From NCBI RefSeq assembly GCF_000181515.1, contig NZ_ABCG01000011.1, positions 1 to 50,636 of the forward strand: a DNA stretch of 50,636 nucleotides, in the 5' to 3' direction. The notes under the pieces are model-generated. The model was not told the DNA's origin. It ran no database searches and was given only the letters and a program-made list of their open reading frames with translations. Below are positions 13,557 to 23,092 of the stretch, in pieces. Position numbers and translations under genes: made by a program. The stretch comes from Erythrobacter sp. SD-21. Its GTDB lineage: Bacteria; Pseudomonadota; Alphaproteobacteria; Sphingomonadales; Sphingomonadaceae. Position 1 is the stretch's first letter; every line of letters begins with the position of its first letter.

Positions 13557-14492
13557 TTACCAGAAGAAGTCGTAGATCACGTCGACCACTTCGCCGCTGT
13601 AGATATCGACCAGCAGCACGTCGTCGTAATAGCGGACCCAGCGGTAGGGGCCGTAAACTTCGGGCAGGCGATAGCGCCAGGGATCGTTGATCCAGTAGCG
13701 GCTCCCGAAGAAGAGGTTGCCGATACGGAAGCCGATGCCCAGGCGGCGATAGCGGTAGTCGCGATAGGGCGCGTAGTAGCGCCCGAGCCGATAGAGGCCG
13801 CGGTTCGAATAGCGGTAGTCGCGCCAATTGTAGCGGCGATCCGCGCGCCAGCGGCGCTCGTTCCAGCGGTTGTATTCGTGCCAGCGACGGCCATCGTAAT
13901 AGCGCGCGCGGCGTTCGCGGCGTTGCTCATTGATCTTACCGTCGCGGTAGCCGCTGCGATAGGCATCGCGGCTGTTGCGCCGGTCCTCGCGGGCATCGCG
14001 CCGACGCTCGTCGCGACGGCCTTCGCGATATCCGTCACGGCGCGCCTCGCGGTAGCTGCGGTTCCGGTCGCCCGAGTAGCTGCGGTTGCGGGCTGCGCGG
14101 CGATCGCCGCGGTTCCAATCCCGCCCGGTACGTTCCTCGCGGCGCTCGGTAGCGACGCGTTCGGCAGCACGGCGGATGGCTCCATTGCCTTGCGAGCGAC
14201 GGTTGTCGTTACGCTCGACACGGCGTTCCTGTCGGCGTTCCTGCCGCCGCTCGCTGCGTTGTGCCTCCCGGCGTTCGGAACGGCGTTCGCTCCGATTGTT
14301 CTGGCGGCGCTCGGCGCGTTTGTCCTGGCGACGCTCGCTGCGTCGTTCGGAGCGGCGATCATCACGGTCGCGCTTGCTCTGCTGCTCGGCGGCAGCTTCG
14401 GCCGCAGAGGCGGCGGCGGGCAGGGCAGTGGTCGCCATCGCGATCGCGAGGGCGCCGAGCGCACTGCCTTTCATCAGCTTGGTAAAAGTCAT
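13557..14492 (-). CDS. Exported Arg/Asp/Glu-rich protein with RcnB-like C-terminus
   Basis: From the ATG at 14492 (AAGGAC upstream) the product has 311 residues. Residues 1-29 are a signal peptide (MTFTKLMKGSALGALAIAMA, cut after PAAASA). Residues about 35-210 are an extreme low-complexity region of Arg, Glu, Asp and Ser built on loose RRSERRQ-type repeats. The last 100 residues are Tyr/Arg/Trp-rich and end with VLLVDIYSGEVVDVIYDFFW, the C-terminal signature of RcnB-type periplasmic proteins. E. coli RcnB modulates nickel and cobalt homeostasis, but sphingomonad members with long Arg-rich inserts have no proven role. The strongly basic, acidic-patched middle could bind polyanions at the cell surface. 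An extra upstream Met (14612) is not favoured. Confidence 0.8.
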   Translation of the reverse strand: MTFTKLMKGSALGALAIAMATTALPAAASAAEAAAEQQSKRDRDDRRSERRSERRQDKRAERRQNNRSERRSERREAQRSERRQERRQERRVERNDNRRSQGNGAIRRAAERVATERREERTGRDWNRGDRRAARNRSYSGDRNRSYREARRDGYREGRRDERRRDAREDRRNSRDAYRSGYRDGKINEQRRERRARYYDGRRWHEYNRWNERRWRADRRYNWRDYRYSNRGLYRLGRYYAPYRDYRYRRLGIGFRIGNLFFGSRYWINDPWRYRLPEVYGPYRWVRYYDDVLLVDIYSGEVVDVIYDFFW

Positions 14493-14668
14493 GGAGCGTG
14501 TCCTTGTGGCTGCGATAGCCGCTCCACACCTGCGGCTTCCTGTTTCGGTGTATCGCTTTGTATCAGATCGGCCTGACCCGTATCTGAACCGCTTCAGCGC
14601 CCTCTCGTTCATCTTTTCGTCACAAACCCTGAACGCGAACCTGAGCGCCCGTTGCGCGTTGGGGGAGG

Positions 14669-15238
14669 ATGGACTTAACCATCGACAACGTCCGACAGGA
14701 CATTGCCCGCCGCCTTCACGGCGCTGCGAGCGATCGACATTCGCCCATGCACACGCCGGTTATCGCCACGTCCGACGCGGATGCCCGGATCATGGTCCTG
14801 CGCGATTTCGACGAACCGGCCTGGACCCTGCGCTTCCACACGGATGCGCGTTCGCCCAAGACCGCAGTGATCGGGGACGGCGGGCCGGTCGGTGTGCTGT
14901 TCTACGACCGCGTGGAGAAAGTGCAGATCAGGTGTCGCGGCACGGGGCGCATCGAACAGGGCACCGCGCTTGCCGATCGGGCTTGGTCGACCAGTGATAA
15001 TTTCGCACGCCGCTGTTACCTCGGTGCGCCGCCGGGGGAAACGCGCGAAGAACCCTCCAGCGGGCTACCCGATTGGATCGAGGGCCAGCGTCCGACCGAA
15101 GAGCAACTGGCACCCGCCAGAAGCAATCTCGCCGTGCTGATCGTGGAGATCGAAGAGGCGGATTGGTACTACCTTTCAAACGGCGGCCACCGACGTGCGC
15201 TGATCGACCGCGACGGCGGACGGTGGATCACGCCCTGA
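14669..15238 (+). CDS. Pyridoxamine-5'-phosphate-oxidase-fold FMN-binding protein
   Basis: A 189-residue split-barrel flavin protein. The region SPMHTPVIATSDADARIMVL corresponds to the FMN phosphate-binding strand pair, with FHTDARSPK following. The C-terminal segment ADWYYLSNGGHRRALIDR resembles the end of the family domain. Genuine PdxH enzymes keep conserved substrate residues that I cannot confirm here, so this is an Alr4036-like family member of unknown substrate rather than pdxH. ATG 14669 has GGGGGAGG just upstream. The next gene starts 74 bases after its stop on the same strand, so they may be cotranscribed. Confidence 0.82.
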   Translation: MDLTIDNVRQDIARRLHGAASDRHSPMHTPVIATSDADARIMVLRDFDEPAWTLRFHTDARSPKTAVIGDGGPVGVLFYDRVEKVQIRCRGTGRIEQGTALADRAWSTSDNFARRCYLGAPPGETREEPSSGLPDWIEGQRPTEEQLAPARSNLAVLIVEIEEADWYYLSNGGHRRALIDRDGGRWITP

Positions 15239-15312
15239 GCAGGCGAAGGGCGCGGTTTCGTTAAGATTCGCGCGATATTAGCCAGGTCTGGATTATTGCA
15301 GGACAAGATTAC

Positions 15313-16146
15313 GTGACCACGCCATCCGGACGCATCCTCATGCTGTTCGACAACATGAATCGCGACTATGTTTCTCGCCTCCATTCGGGTGCAAGCCGCG
15401 AGGCCGGCGCTGCGGGGCTCCAGCTGCAGATGGAAAACATCCATGCAACCGACAGGAAAGCGGAAAGCCTGCTGGACGATCCGGCCATCGCGGGCGTGAT
15501 CCTGACCGCTCCCTTGTGCGATGACCGCCATGTCATGCTGCAAGTGGAAAAGCGGGAGCTCCCCTTCGCCCGCATCGCCTCGATGCTCAATCCAGACCGC
15601 GGCATCAACGTGGCGATGGACGAATACGATGCCGCCCGCTCGGTCACTGCGCTGCTGCTCGAGGCCGGACATCGCCGCGTCGGCATCATCCGTGGGCCGC
15701 GCTCGCACCTTTCGAGCATGCGGCGCTACAACGGCTTCACCGCCGCGCTGGGATCCAAGGGCGTGAAACTGGATCCGTCGCTTGTCGCGGAAGGCGATTA
15801 CACGCGTGTGGGCGGCGCCGAAGCCGGCGCAAAACTGCTGACGGCGCGGCCCACGGCCATCTTTGCCAGCAACGACGCGATGGCCGCCGGCCTTGCCGAC
15901 GCGGCCCGCAAGGCAGGTCTCTCGCTGCCTCGCGATCTGTCGATCGTCAGGTTTGACGACGACCCGATCGCCAAGAGCATGCATCCGCCGCTCACCTCGG
16001 TGCGCCAGCAGCTGGAAGAAATGGGCGCGGCGGCGTGCAAGCTTTTGGCAGAGCGCGTGGCCGGTCGTGGTGCGGGCAAGGCGCATACGGACGTGCCTTT
16101 CGCACTAGTCGAGCGCGCTTCGATCGTCCCTCCTGCCGCAAGCTGA
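15313..16146 (+). CDS. LacI/GalR-type sensor domain without DNA-binding helix-turn-helix
   Basis: A 277-residue cytoplasmic protein that matches the effector-binding part of LacI-family repressors along its whole length: GVILTAPLCDDRHVM near residue 60, EAGHRRVGIIRGPRSHLSSMRR near 120-140, PTAIFASNDAMAAGLADAAR near 180-200, and LSIVRFDDDPIAKSMHPPLT SV near 215. The usual N-terminal helix-turn-helix and hinge (about 60 residues) are absent. Upstream of the GTG start the frame closes with TAA at 15262-15264, and only 74 bases separate it from the previous gene, so no domain was missed. No signal peptide is present, so it is not a periplasmic sugar-binding protein. It may bind a small molecule and act through protein partners. 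Confidence 0.8.
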   Translation: MTTPSGRILMLFDNMNRDYVSRLHSGASREAGAAGLQLQMENIHATDRKAESLLDDPAIAGVILTAPLCDDRHVMLQVEKRELPFARIASMLNPDRGINVAMDEYDAARSVTALLLEAGHRRVGIIRGPRSHLSSMRRYNGFTAALGSKGVKLDPSLVAEGDYTRVGGAEAGAKLLTARPTAIFASNDAMAAGLADAARKAGLSLPRDLSIVRFDDDPIAKSMHPPLTSVRQQLEEMGAAACKLLAERVAGRGAGKAHTDVPFALVERASIVPPAAS

Positions 16147-16161
16147 TTGCACGGTCGCCGG

Positions 16162-17946
16162 TCAGGCAGCGTGGACCGTGTGCCGGTTTCGACCGGCTCG
16201 CTTTGCTTCGTAAAGCGCCTCATCGGCGGCGCGCAGCAGGTCGCGCTCGTCCCAGCCGGGCTGGAGTTCGGCAATGCCGATGCTGAGCGTCACGGTCATG
16301 GGGTGCTCCCATTCTTCCGCAGCCAGCCGCTCGCGCATGCGGTCGCAGCGCAGGTCGAGCTCGGCGGCACGGCGCTTGGGAAAGACGAAGAGGAACTCCT
16401 CGCCACCCATCCTGCCGACCGAATCGTCGCTCCGCAGCTCGTCCATCAGAATGGCCGCGATCTGCTTGAGCACCGTGTCGCCAACTTCATGGCCGAATTC
16501 GTCGTTGATCGCTTTGAAGTGATCAATGTCCACCATCGCGACGGTCAGCGGCTCGTGGCGGAATTCATTGGCGTCCATCGCCTCGGCTAGATTGGCGAGG
16601 ATGTAGCGGCGGTTGGGCATGCCGGTCAGCGCATCGGTTTCGGCCAGCATGCGTACTTCGGCGGCTTCGCGTTCGGCCTTCGCGCGAGCGATTTCCAGTT
16701 GCGCCATTGTTTGTGCGCGCTCGGTCACATCCAGCATGGTGCCGAACAGAGCAATGACCTTACCCCCACCGTCGGCTTCGGCCTGACCGCGGCAATCGAT
16801 GTGGACGATGTCGCCAGGCGCGCGCACGATCCGTGTCTCAAAGGCAAAAGGCAGGGCTTGGCTCATTGCCTCGACGATGAAGGCTCGAATACGGTCGCGA
16901 TCGTCGGGGTGGACAAGGGCGAGCCACTGCTCGAACCCAGGATGCTCGCTTTCCTCAAACCCGCAGATACGCAGAGCTTCGCGCGACCAGCGGGCCGAGT
17001 TATCGCCCGGCTGGAAACGCCAATGGCCGACTTTCGCTGCCCGCTCTGCCGCTTCCAGCAGGGTGGCGTTCTCAGCCGTGCGGGTAAGCGCCTGCTCGCG
17101 TTCCGAGAGGAGGTAGGCTAGCGGCATGGAAGAGCCGAGCAGCGCCACGAGGTAAATCTGGAAGAACAACACCTGTTCTTCGGTGGTAGAGAAGAACAAT
17201 GTCAACGGCCCCGCGTTGAACGCGTTGAGCACCGACCCGATGGTCGCGATAATCAGGACGGCCACTGCGGCGCCGCTCAGGCCCATCACTGCGGTCGCAA
17301 CGGCAATACCGAGAACCGGCAGGAAGAGCAGCGGCATGTCGGCTTGACCGAAGGCGGCGGCCGAAAGGATGGCAACCACCAGCATGGTCCACAGCGACTT
17401 CATCGTAAGAAGGTCGCGCCGGTCCTGAGGGTCCTGCGCCATGAACAGGATCACGGGTGTGCCGACCAGCATGCCCAATGTGACCGTGCTCGTCCACGAG
17501 AAGAGGAAAGGGTACGCCATGTTGCCCGACAGCAGGCCGGCCATCAGGCCGCTGAAACAGCCCGCGACGATAGCTGCAGCCGCAAACCGCAGCGTAGTCC
17601 ACGGCCGCGACAAGGGCTTGAGTGAAGCCTTGCTTGCGCCCATGAGGTAGAAGACGAGATAACCTTCGGCGAGGTTGGCAACGGTGTAGCCCGCCGAATC
17701 GAGCATGCCCGATCCCGCCCAGACATTGGAGATCATGCTCGCCGCGGCGACATAAAGGGTCGTGATGCGGCGGCGGCGGGGGCCGAAAAGGAGCAGGGCA
17801 GCCACGAAGATGCCGCTGGGCGGCCAGACAGCGGCGATGCCGTCCTCACCCTGCGTCAGGTCGAGAGCGACAAGCGCGCAGGCGAACCAGGCCAGGCCGA
17901 ATACGATGGGCCAGCCGAAATACCCCGACTTTTGTCGTCTGGACAC
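16162..17946 (-). CDS. MASE1-PAS-GGDEF membrane diguanylate cyclase
   Basis: A 594-residue protein with an N-terminal MASE1-like block of about eight membrane helices (residues 10-290, with GIAAVWPPSGIFVAALLL), a PAS sensor domain (about 300-415, VHPDDRDRIRAFIVEAM) and a C-terminal GGDEF domain. The active-site loop reads GGEEF at 514-518. An inhibitory RxxD site (RSDD, 505-508) lies exactly five residues upstream, so the enzyme should make c-di-GMP and be subject to product inhibition. DIDHFKAINDEFGHEVGD is the metal and substrate region. It is convergent with the LacI-like gene, ending 15 bases from it. A second GGDEF gene lies at 23093. Confidence 0.93.
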   Translation of the reverse strand: MSRRQKSGYFGWPIVFGLAWFACALVALDLTQGEDGIAAVWPPSGIFVAALLLFGPRRRRITTLYVAAASMISNVWAGSGMLDSAGYTVANLAEGYLVFYLMGASKASLKPLSRPWTTLRFAAAAIVAGCFSGLMAGLLSGNMAYPFLFSWTSTVTLGMLVGTPVILFMAQDPQDRRDLLTMKSLWTMLVVAILSAAAFGQADMPLLFLPVLGIAVATAVMGLSGAAVAVLIIATIGSVLNAFNAGPLTLFFSTTEEQVLFFQIYLVALLGSSMPLAYLLSEREQALTRTAENATLLEAAERAAKVGHWRFQPGDNSARWSREALRICGFEESEHPGFEQWLALVHPDDRDRIRAFIVEAMSQALPFAFETRIVRAPGDIVHIDCRGQAEADGGGKVIALFGTMLDVTERAQTMAQLEIARAKAEREAAEVRMLAETDALTGMPNRRYILANLAEAMDANEFRHEPLTVAMVDIDHFKAINDEFGHEVGDTVLKQIAAILMDELRSDDSVGRMGGEEFLFVFPKRRAAELDLRCDRMRERLAAEEWEHPMTVTLSIGIAELQPGWDERDLLRAADEALYEAKRAGRNRHTVHAA

Positions 17947-18080
17947 CAGCGATTCCTTCCTGGTTACGCGCTATACCAGAAGATCGCGGATTTGGCTTAA
18001 CATTTCATATAATCGGCGACAGCCCTGCTACACGGGATCGGGGCGGCCTAAGCGCCGCTGCCGCGACACAGGTAGGTGGC

Positions 18081-18119
18081 GGGTCCCGGCACGCCATACT
18101 GGCCCGCCGGGACCCTTTT
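18081..18119 (+). terminator. Stem-loop with T-run beside the FKBP gene end
   Basis: GGGTCCCGGC (18081-18090) pairs perfectly with GCCGGGACCC (18106-18115); TTTT follows on the plus strand. It lies 10 bases from the stop of the minus-strand FKBP gene. The T-run is on the plus-strand side, so as a Rho-independent terminator it would act on leftward-gene antisense or read-through transcripts. For the FKBP message it may instead protect the 3' end. Confidence 0.55.
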
Positions 18120-18124
18120 GGAAA

Positions 18125-18562
18125 TCAGGCAGCCTGCTTGATCTCGCGCAGGGTGAGATCGAAGGTCACATCTTCGCCTGCAAGCGGGTGGTTTCCGTCG
18201 ACCTTCACCTGCTCGTCGCCCACTTCGAGGACGTACAGCGTCATCGGCTGGCCGTCGGGCGACTGGGCCTGCAGAGCCATGCCGGGCTCCGGCGCGGGCT
18301 CGGGCGGCAGGTTGGCGCGCGGGATGTCGAGGATGAGCTCCTCGCGGCGCGGACCGAAGGCGTTGTCGCTCTCGATTTCGACGCTCTTTTCATCGCCCAC
18401 GGCCATGCCGGTGAGCGCTTCTTCGATCTGCGGGAAGATCTGCCCGCTGCCGAGCGTGATTTCCTGCGGGCCGGTCTGTGCCGTGTTGCCGATCTCGGCG
18501 CCATCGCCCCGCTTGAGGACGTAGTCGATGATCACGGTGTCACCGCTGTTGGGAGTAGTCAT
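18125..18562 (-). CDS. SlyD-like FKBP-type peptidyl-prolyl cis-trans isomerase
   Basis: A 145-residue FKBP-domain protein of the SlyD class. The FKBP part is split by an insert-in-flap domain (about residues 70-120). GDEKSVEIESDNAFGPRREE and VDGNHPLAGEDVTFDL are the SlyD signatures. There is no His-rich metal-binding tail, unlike E. coli SlyD. Such proteins catalyse prolyl isomerisation and act as chaperones in the cytoplasm. ATG 18562 is chosen because homology to the decayed copy at 18894-18938 begins there; the longer reading from 18616 runs through the leader. Its promoter is the 35-base block at 18644-18678, about 85 bases upstream. Confidence 0.9.
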   Translation of the reverse strand: MTTPNSGDTVIIDYVLKRGDGAEIGNTAQTGPQEITLGSGQIFPQIEEALTGMAVGDEKSVEIESDNAFGPRREELILDIPRANLPPEPAPEPGMALQAQSPDGQPMTLYVLEVGDEQVKVDGNHPLAGEDVTFDLTLREIKQAA

Positions 18563-18643
18563 GGATATCCTTTGAATTTCGTGTGTGCGGCGCGAGGGAA
18601 TTGCGCCGTCAGGCAACGCACCCGCGGTTCGGATGCCTTGCGC

Positions 18644-18678
18644 GCGATTGTGTCAAAGGTGGGTGGGGGGAGTCAAAT
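18644..18678 (-). promoter_or_regulatory. Probable FKBP promoter, 35-base block repeated at 19020
   Basis: On the minus strand TTGACT (18671-18676) and CACAAT (18647-18652) are separated by 18 bp and fit -35 and -10 elements. The plus strand of the spacer reads GGTGGGTGGGGGG, four G-runs in a row, so a two-layer G-quadruplex is possible. The entire block is 35 of 35 identical to 19020-19054, while the surrounding sequence has diverged. Confidence 0.62.
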
Positions 18679-18893
18679 AGGGTGGCCGAAGCTGACAAAG
18701 TTGACACGGCGTCAACCGGGTGGTGTCGCAGAAAGTGCTTTTTATACAGTGATATATGTCGAGATCGAGAAGTTGACACATGGCCGGATTTTTTCCCGAG
18801 GATAGTTGCTAGGATTTCCTGCGAGATAGCCAATCGAGACCCAGTAGGAAAACGCTGCGCGCCCCAGAAACACACGACGAGTTGCCACTCGAA

Positions 18894-18938
18894 ATCGCAG
18901 CCGATGTTTACGGTCTAGCCGCCGTTGGAAGTAATCAT
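18894..18938 (-). pseudogene. Decayed duplicate of the FKBP gene start
   Basis: Aligned without gaps at an offset of 376 bases to the live gene (ATG 18938 against ATG 18562), the first fourteen codons read M-I-T-S-N-G-G-stop-T-V-N-I-G-C against M-T-T-P-N-S-G-D-T-V-I-I-D-Y. The Asp codon has become TAG. Similarity stops soon after, so only the 5' end survives. The leader from here to 19054 also aligns gap-free with the FKBP leader. It is a relic of a duplication (or of a lost gene that shared the promoter). Confidence 0.75.
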
Positions 18939-19019
18939 GGGTACCCGTTGAATTTCGCGTTCGCGGCGCGGATTGGATGCGCCGCCCTGAACAGCACCTG
19001 CGAACCGGGCGCTTCGCCT

Positions 19020-19054
19020 GCGATTGTGTCAAAGGTGGGTGGGGGGAGTCAAAT
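19020..19054 (-). repeat. Second copy of the 35-base FKBP promoter block
   Basis: Identical over all 35 bases to 18644-18678, including the candidate -35 and -10. It sits 82-116 bases upstream of the dead start codon at 18938, the same distance as in the live gene. If active, it would produce a transcript running toward the FKBP gene. Confidence 0.8.
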
Positions 19055-19179
19055 GGCCCTAACGCTAGACATAGGGGCAGCTTTCAGGCGGTCAGAATAT
19101 CGCGTCCAACGGCCGAGATTGGGGTGGAAATCGGCCATAGCTTTCTGACTGAGTCTCTTTTCAGTATCACCTCCGGCAA

Positions 19180-19686
19180 TCAGCGATGCGCCAAGGGCAG
19201 CCGCATCAGAATCTCGCCGAAATAACTGTCGCCGATCTTGATGGCGCCAAGTTCCCGGCCATACTCCTCGAAGCCAGCGGCGGCATATAGGCTCGCAGCA
19301 GTTTCGTTTCCCTCGACAACCGTCAACAAAACTTCTCCATACATGGGTCGCGCATGTCCGATCACTGCGTCGAGCAGGAGCTTGCCAAGGCCGACTCCTC
19401 GCGCATCGGGCCTCACAAACATTCCCCATAAAATTGCCTTGTGCCGAAGCTCCACTTTCTCCCGAGAAGCCAAGCCGGCGCAACCGACCAGTTGCCCATT
19501 TAGCCAGGCACCGAATACTACCCCGTGGGAAAGACGGTCGGCCACAGTGCTTTCGGAAAGGCTGGCTTCTTCGTCTAGAGACGCGCCAAAATATTCGGGA
19601 TGTGACCGAAGATCTGAATGACGAAGTTCCCTGTATAGGAGAGCATGTTCGGGACCGAGACGGCTCACCTTTATCCCATCGTCCAC
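19180..19686 (-). CDS. GNAT-family N-acetyltransferase
   Basis: A 168-residue acetyltransferase. The acetyl-CoA-binding loop lies in VRPDARGVGLGKLLLDAVIG (R/Q-x-x-G-x-G/A pattern), preceded by a strand (KAILWGMFV), and followed by VVEGNETAASLYAAAGFEEYG, the usual C-terminal beta-alpha element. The substrate is not predictable. The gene stands alone: a promoterless-looking 107-base gap separates it from ettA's stop on the upstream side, and the FKBP relic region lies downstream. Confidence 0.85.
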   Translation of the reverse strand: MDDGIKVSRLGPEHALLYRELRHSDLRSHPEYFGASLDEEASLSESTVADRLSHGVVFGAWLNGQLVGCAGLASREKVELRHKAILWGMFVRPDARGVGLGKLLLDAVIGHARPMYGEVLLTVVEGNETAASLYAAAGFEEYGRELGAIKIGDSYFGEILMRLPLAHR

Positions 19687-19752
19687 TACGTGATATCCTC
19701 TCTAGCCATCTGACAGGCCGAGCATCGCATAGAAAATTAAACGTCGGCAATC

Positions 19753-19767
19753 GGGTCGTTAGCGGAA
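19753..19767. repeat. 15-base word shared with 10222-10236
   Basis: GGGTCGTTAGCGGAA, identical in both places, here in the gap between the GNAT gene and the end of ettA. Chance identity of 15 bases in 50 kb is unlikely but not excluded. Confidence 0.4.
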
Positions 19768-19793
19768 AGTCTGTTAACGATCCGCAGGGCCTG

Positions 19794-21467
<1,674 letters not shown>

Positions 21468-21603
21468 CGGGCGAATCCTTGGATGTGTCGTCAAAGAGGG
21501 GAAGTTTGGTGGGCCAGATAGGCGTGCAAAGCGGAAGGGGCAAGGTGGCAGAGGCAAAGGGAAGGGGTTGGCATTGCCGCCGGGGCTGTTAGCAAGCGGC
21601 CCC

Positions 21604-22959
21604 ATGAACAAGTCGCTCCTCGCGCTCGCCGCGCTCTCGCTCTCCGTTCCCGCAAATGCCGACCGCGCCGATATGGCGCTGGAAGGCGACACGATCGCGT
21701 GGGATTTCGTCGAAGGGATCACCACCGAAGTCGGCCCGCGCATGCCAGGTACCGAGCAGGAAGCGCGCGGCCGCGTCTGGGCGATGGAATGGCTGCAGGC
21801 CAACGGCTTTGCCAATGTGGCCGACGAGCCGTTCGACATGCCGACCTGGGTGCGCGGTGTCGAAACTGCCGAAGTGACCGCGCCTTTCGCGCAGCCGATG
21901 GCGATCACCGCGCTTTCGACCACTACGTCGACCGGGCCGGAAGGGCTTGAAGCCGAAGTCGTCTACTTCCCGACCTATGCCGACCTTGTGGCCGCCGAAG
22001 GCGGTAGCCTTGCGGGCAAGATCGCCTTTGTCAGCCACGATATGCGCGCGGCGCAGGATGGCTCGCATTACGGGTTTGCCGGCCCTGCGCGCTGGATGGC
22101 GCCGTCGCTGGCAGCGAGCAAGGGCGCGGTGGCGACCGTGATCCGCTCGGTAGGGACTGACAACCACCGCGTGCCGCACACGGGCACGACAACCTTCGCC
22201 GAAGGCGTGACGCCCACGCCCGCCGGCGCGCTTTCCAATCCCGATGCCGACACGCTGGAGCGCATGTTCGCGCGCGCCGAGGGGCAGCCGATCCGCATGA
22301 AGCTGGTCATGACCCCGCGCGATCTCGGCATGACGCGCAGCGGCAATATCGTGGGCGAGATCGCCGGGCGCGATCCCTCGCTGCCGCCGGTCCTGCTCGC
22401 GTGCCACCTCGACAGCTGGGACCTTGGCACCGGCGCCATCGATGACGGTGCAGGCTGCGGCATCATCGCCGCGGCGGCAAAGCACGTGGCCGCCGAAGGG
22501 CAGCCGCTGCGCACCATCCGCCTGCTGTTCGCGGGCGCGGAGGAGACCGGGCTGTGGGGCTCCAAGGCCTATAGCGAAGCGCATCTGGACGAGACGGTCT
22601 ATGTCGGTCTCGAAAGCGATTTCGGCGCCGACCGCATCTGGCGGCTGGAGACGAACTTCACCGCGAGCGATCCAACGCTCTATGCCGAGCTGGCTGCAAG
22701 TGTCGTCCGCTTCGGCGTCGCGCCCACGCGGATCGCCGCCACCGGCGGGGCCGATCTAGACCTCGTGCGCGACCAGAAGGGGCCACTGATCGACCTGCAG
22801 CAAGACGGGACGCGGTATTTCGACCTTCACCACACGGCGGACGACACGCTCGACAAGATCGATCCGGTTCAGTTACGCCAGAACGTCGCCGTGTGGACCG
22901 CCGTGGTCGCCGTGCTGGCAAATCGGGCGGAGCCGATAGTGTTGTCGGCAAACAACTAA
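21604..22959 (+). CDS. Exported M28-family metallopeptidase (aminopeptidase)
   Basis: A 451-residue protein with a signal peptide (MNKSLLALAALSLSVPANA). A PA-type insert lies near residues 110-200. The zinc-peptidase core contains HLDSWDLGTGAIDDGAGCG near 265, where the His and second Asp bind zinc, GAEETGLWGSKAY near 310 with the catalytic Glu pair, and HHTADDTLDKID near 415 with the last His ligand. These are M28 features. Such enzymes trim N-terminal residues of peptides in the periplasm. ATG 21604 is used, with no strong Shine-Dalgarno. Divergent from ettA with 136 bases between. Confidence 0.92.
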   Translation: MNKSLLALAALSLSVPANADRADMALEGDTIAWDFVEGITTEVGPRMPGTEQEARGRVWAMEWLQANGFANVADEPFDMPTWVRGVETAEVTAPFAQPMAITALSTTTSTGPEGLEAEVVYFPTYADLVAAEGGSLAGKIAFVSHDMRAAQDGSHYGFAGPARWMAPSLAASKGAVATVIRSVGTDNHRVPHTGTTTFAEGVTPTPAGALSNPDADTLERMFARAEGQPIRMKLVMTPRDLGMTRSGNIVGEIAGRDPSLPPVLLACHLDSWDLGTGAIDDGAGCGIIAAAAKHVAAEGQPLRTIRLLFAGAEETGLWGSKAYSEAHLDETVYVGLESDFGADRIWRLETNFTASDPTLYAELAASVVRFGVAPTRIAATGGADLDLVRDQKGPLIDLQQDGTRYFDLHHTADDTLDKIDPVQLRQNVAVWTAVVAVLANRAEPIVLSANN

Positions 22960-23092
22960 CGGCATTATTTCCCAAATCGAGACAGTTTGCGGTCGAAACC
23001 CGGTCTGGAAACTTGTAAGGACGCGCCAATTCTTTACGCGCCGTTAGGGGTACTCGCGTAAAGCAATGGGGTAAGGAGGTCGGGGCGACCTA

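Noticed and set aside
14606..14615. CGTTCATCTT near the RcnB-like gene resembling the repeat before the response regulator
   Set aside because: Only one short half-site without the paired 11- or 14-base repeat; a chance match is likely.
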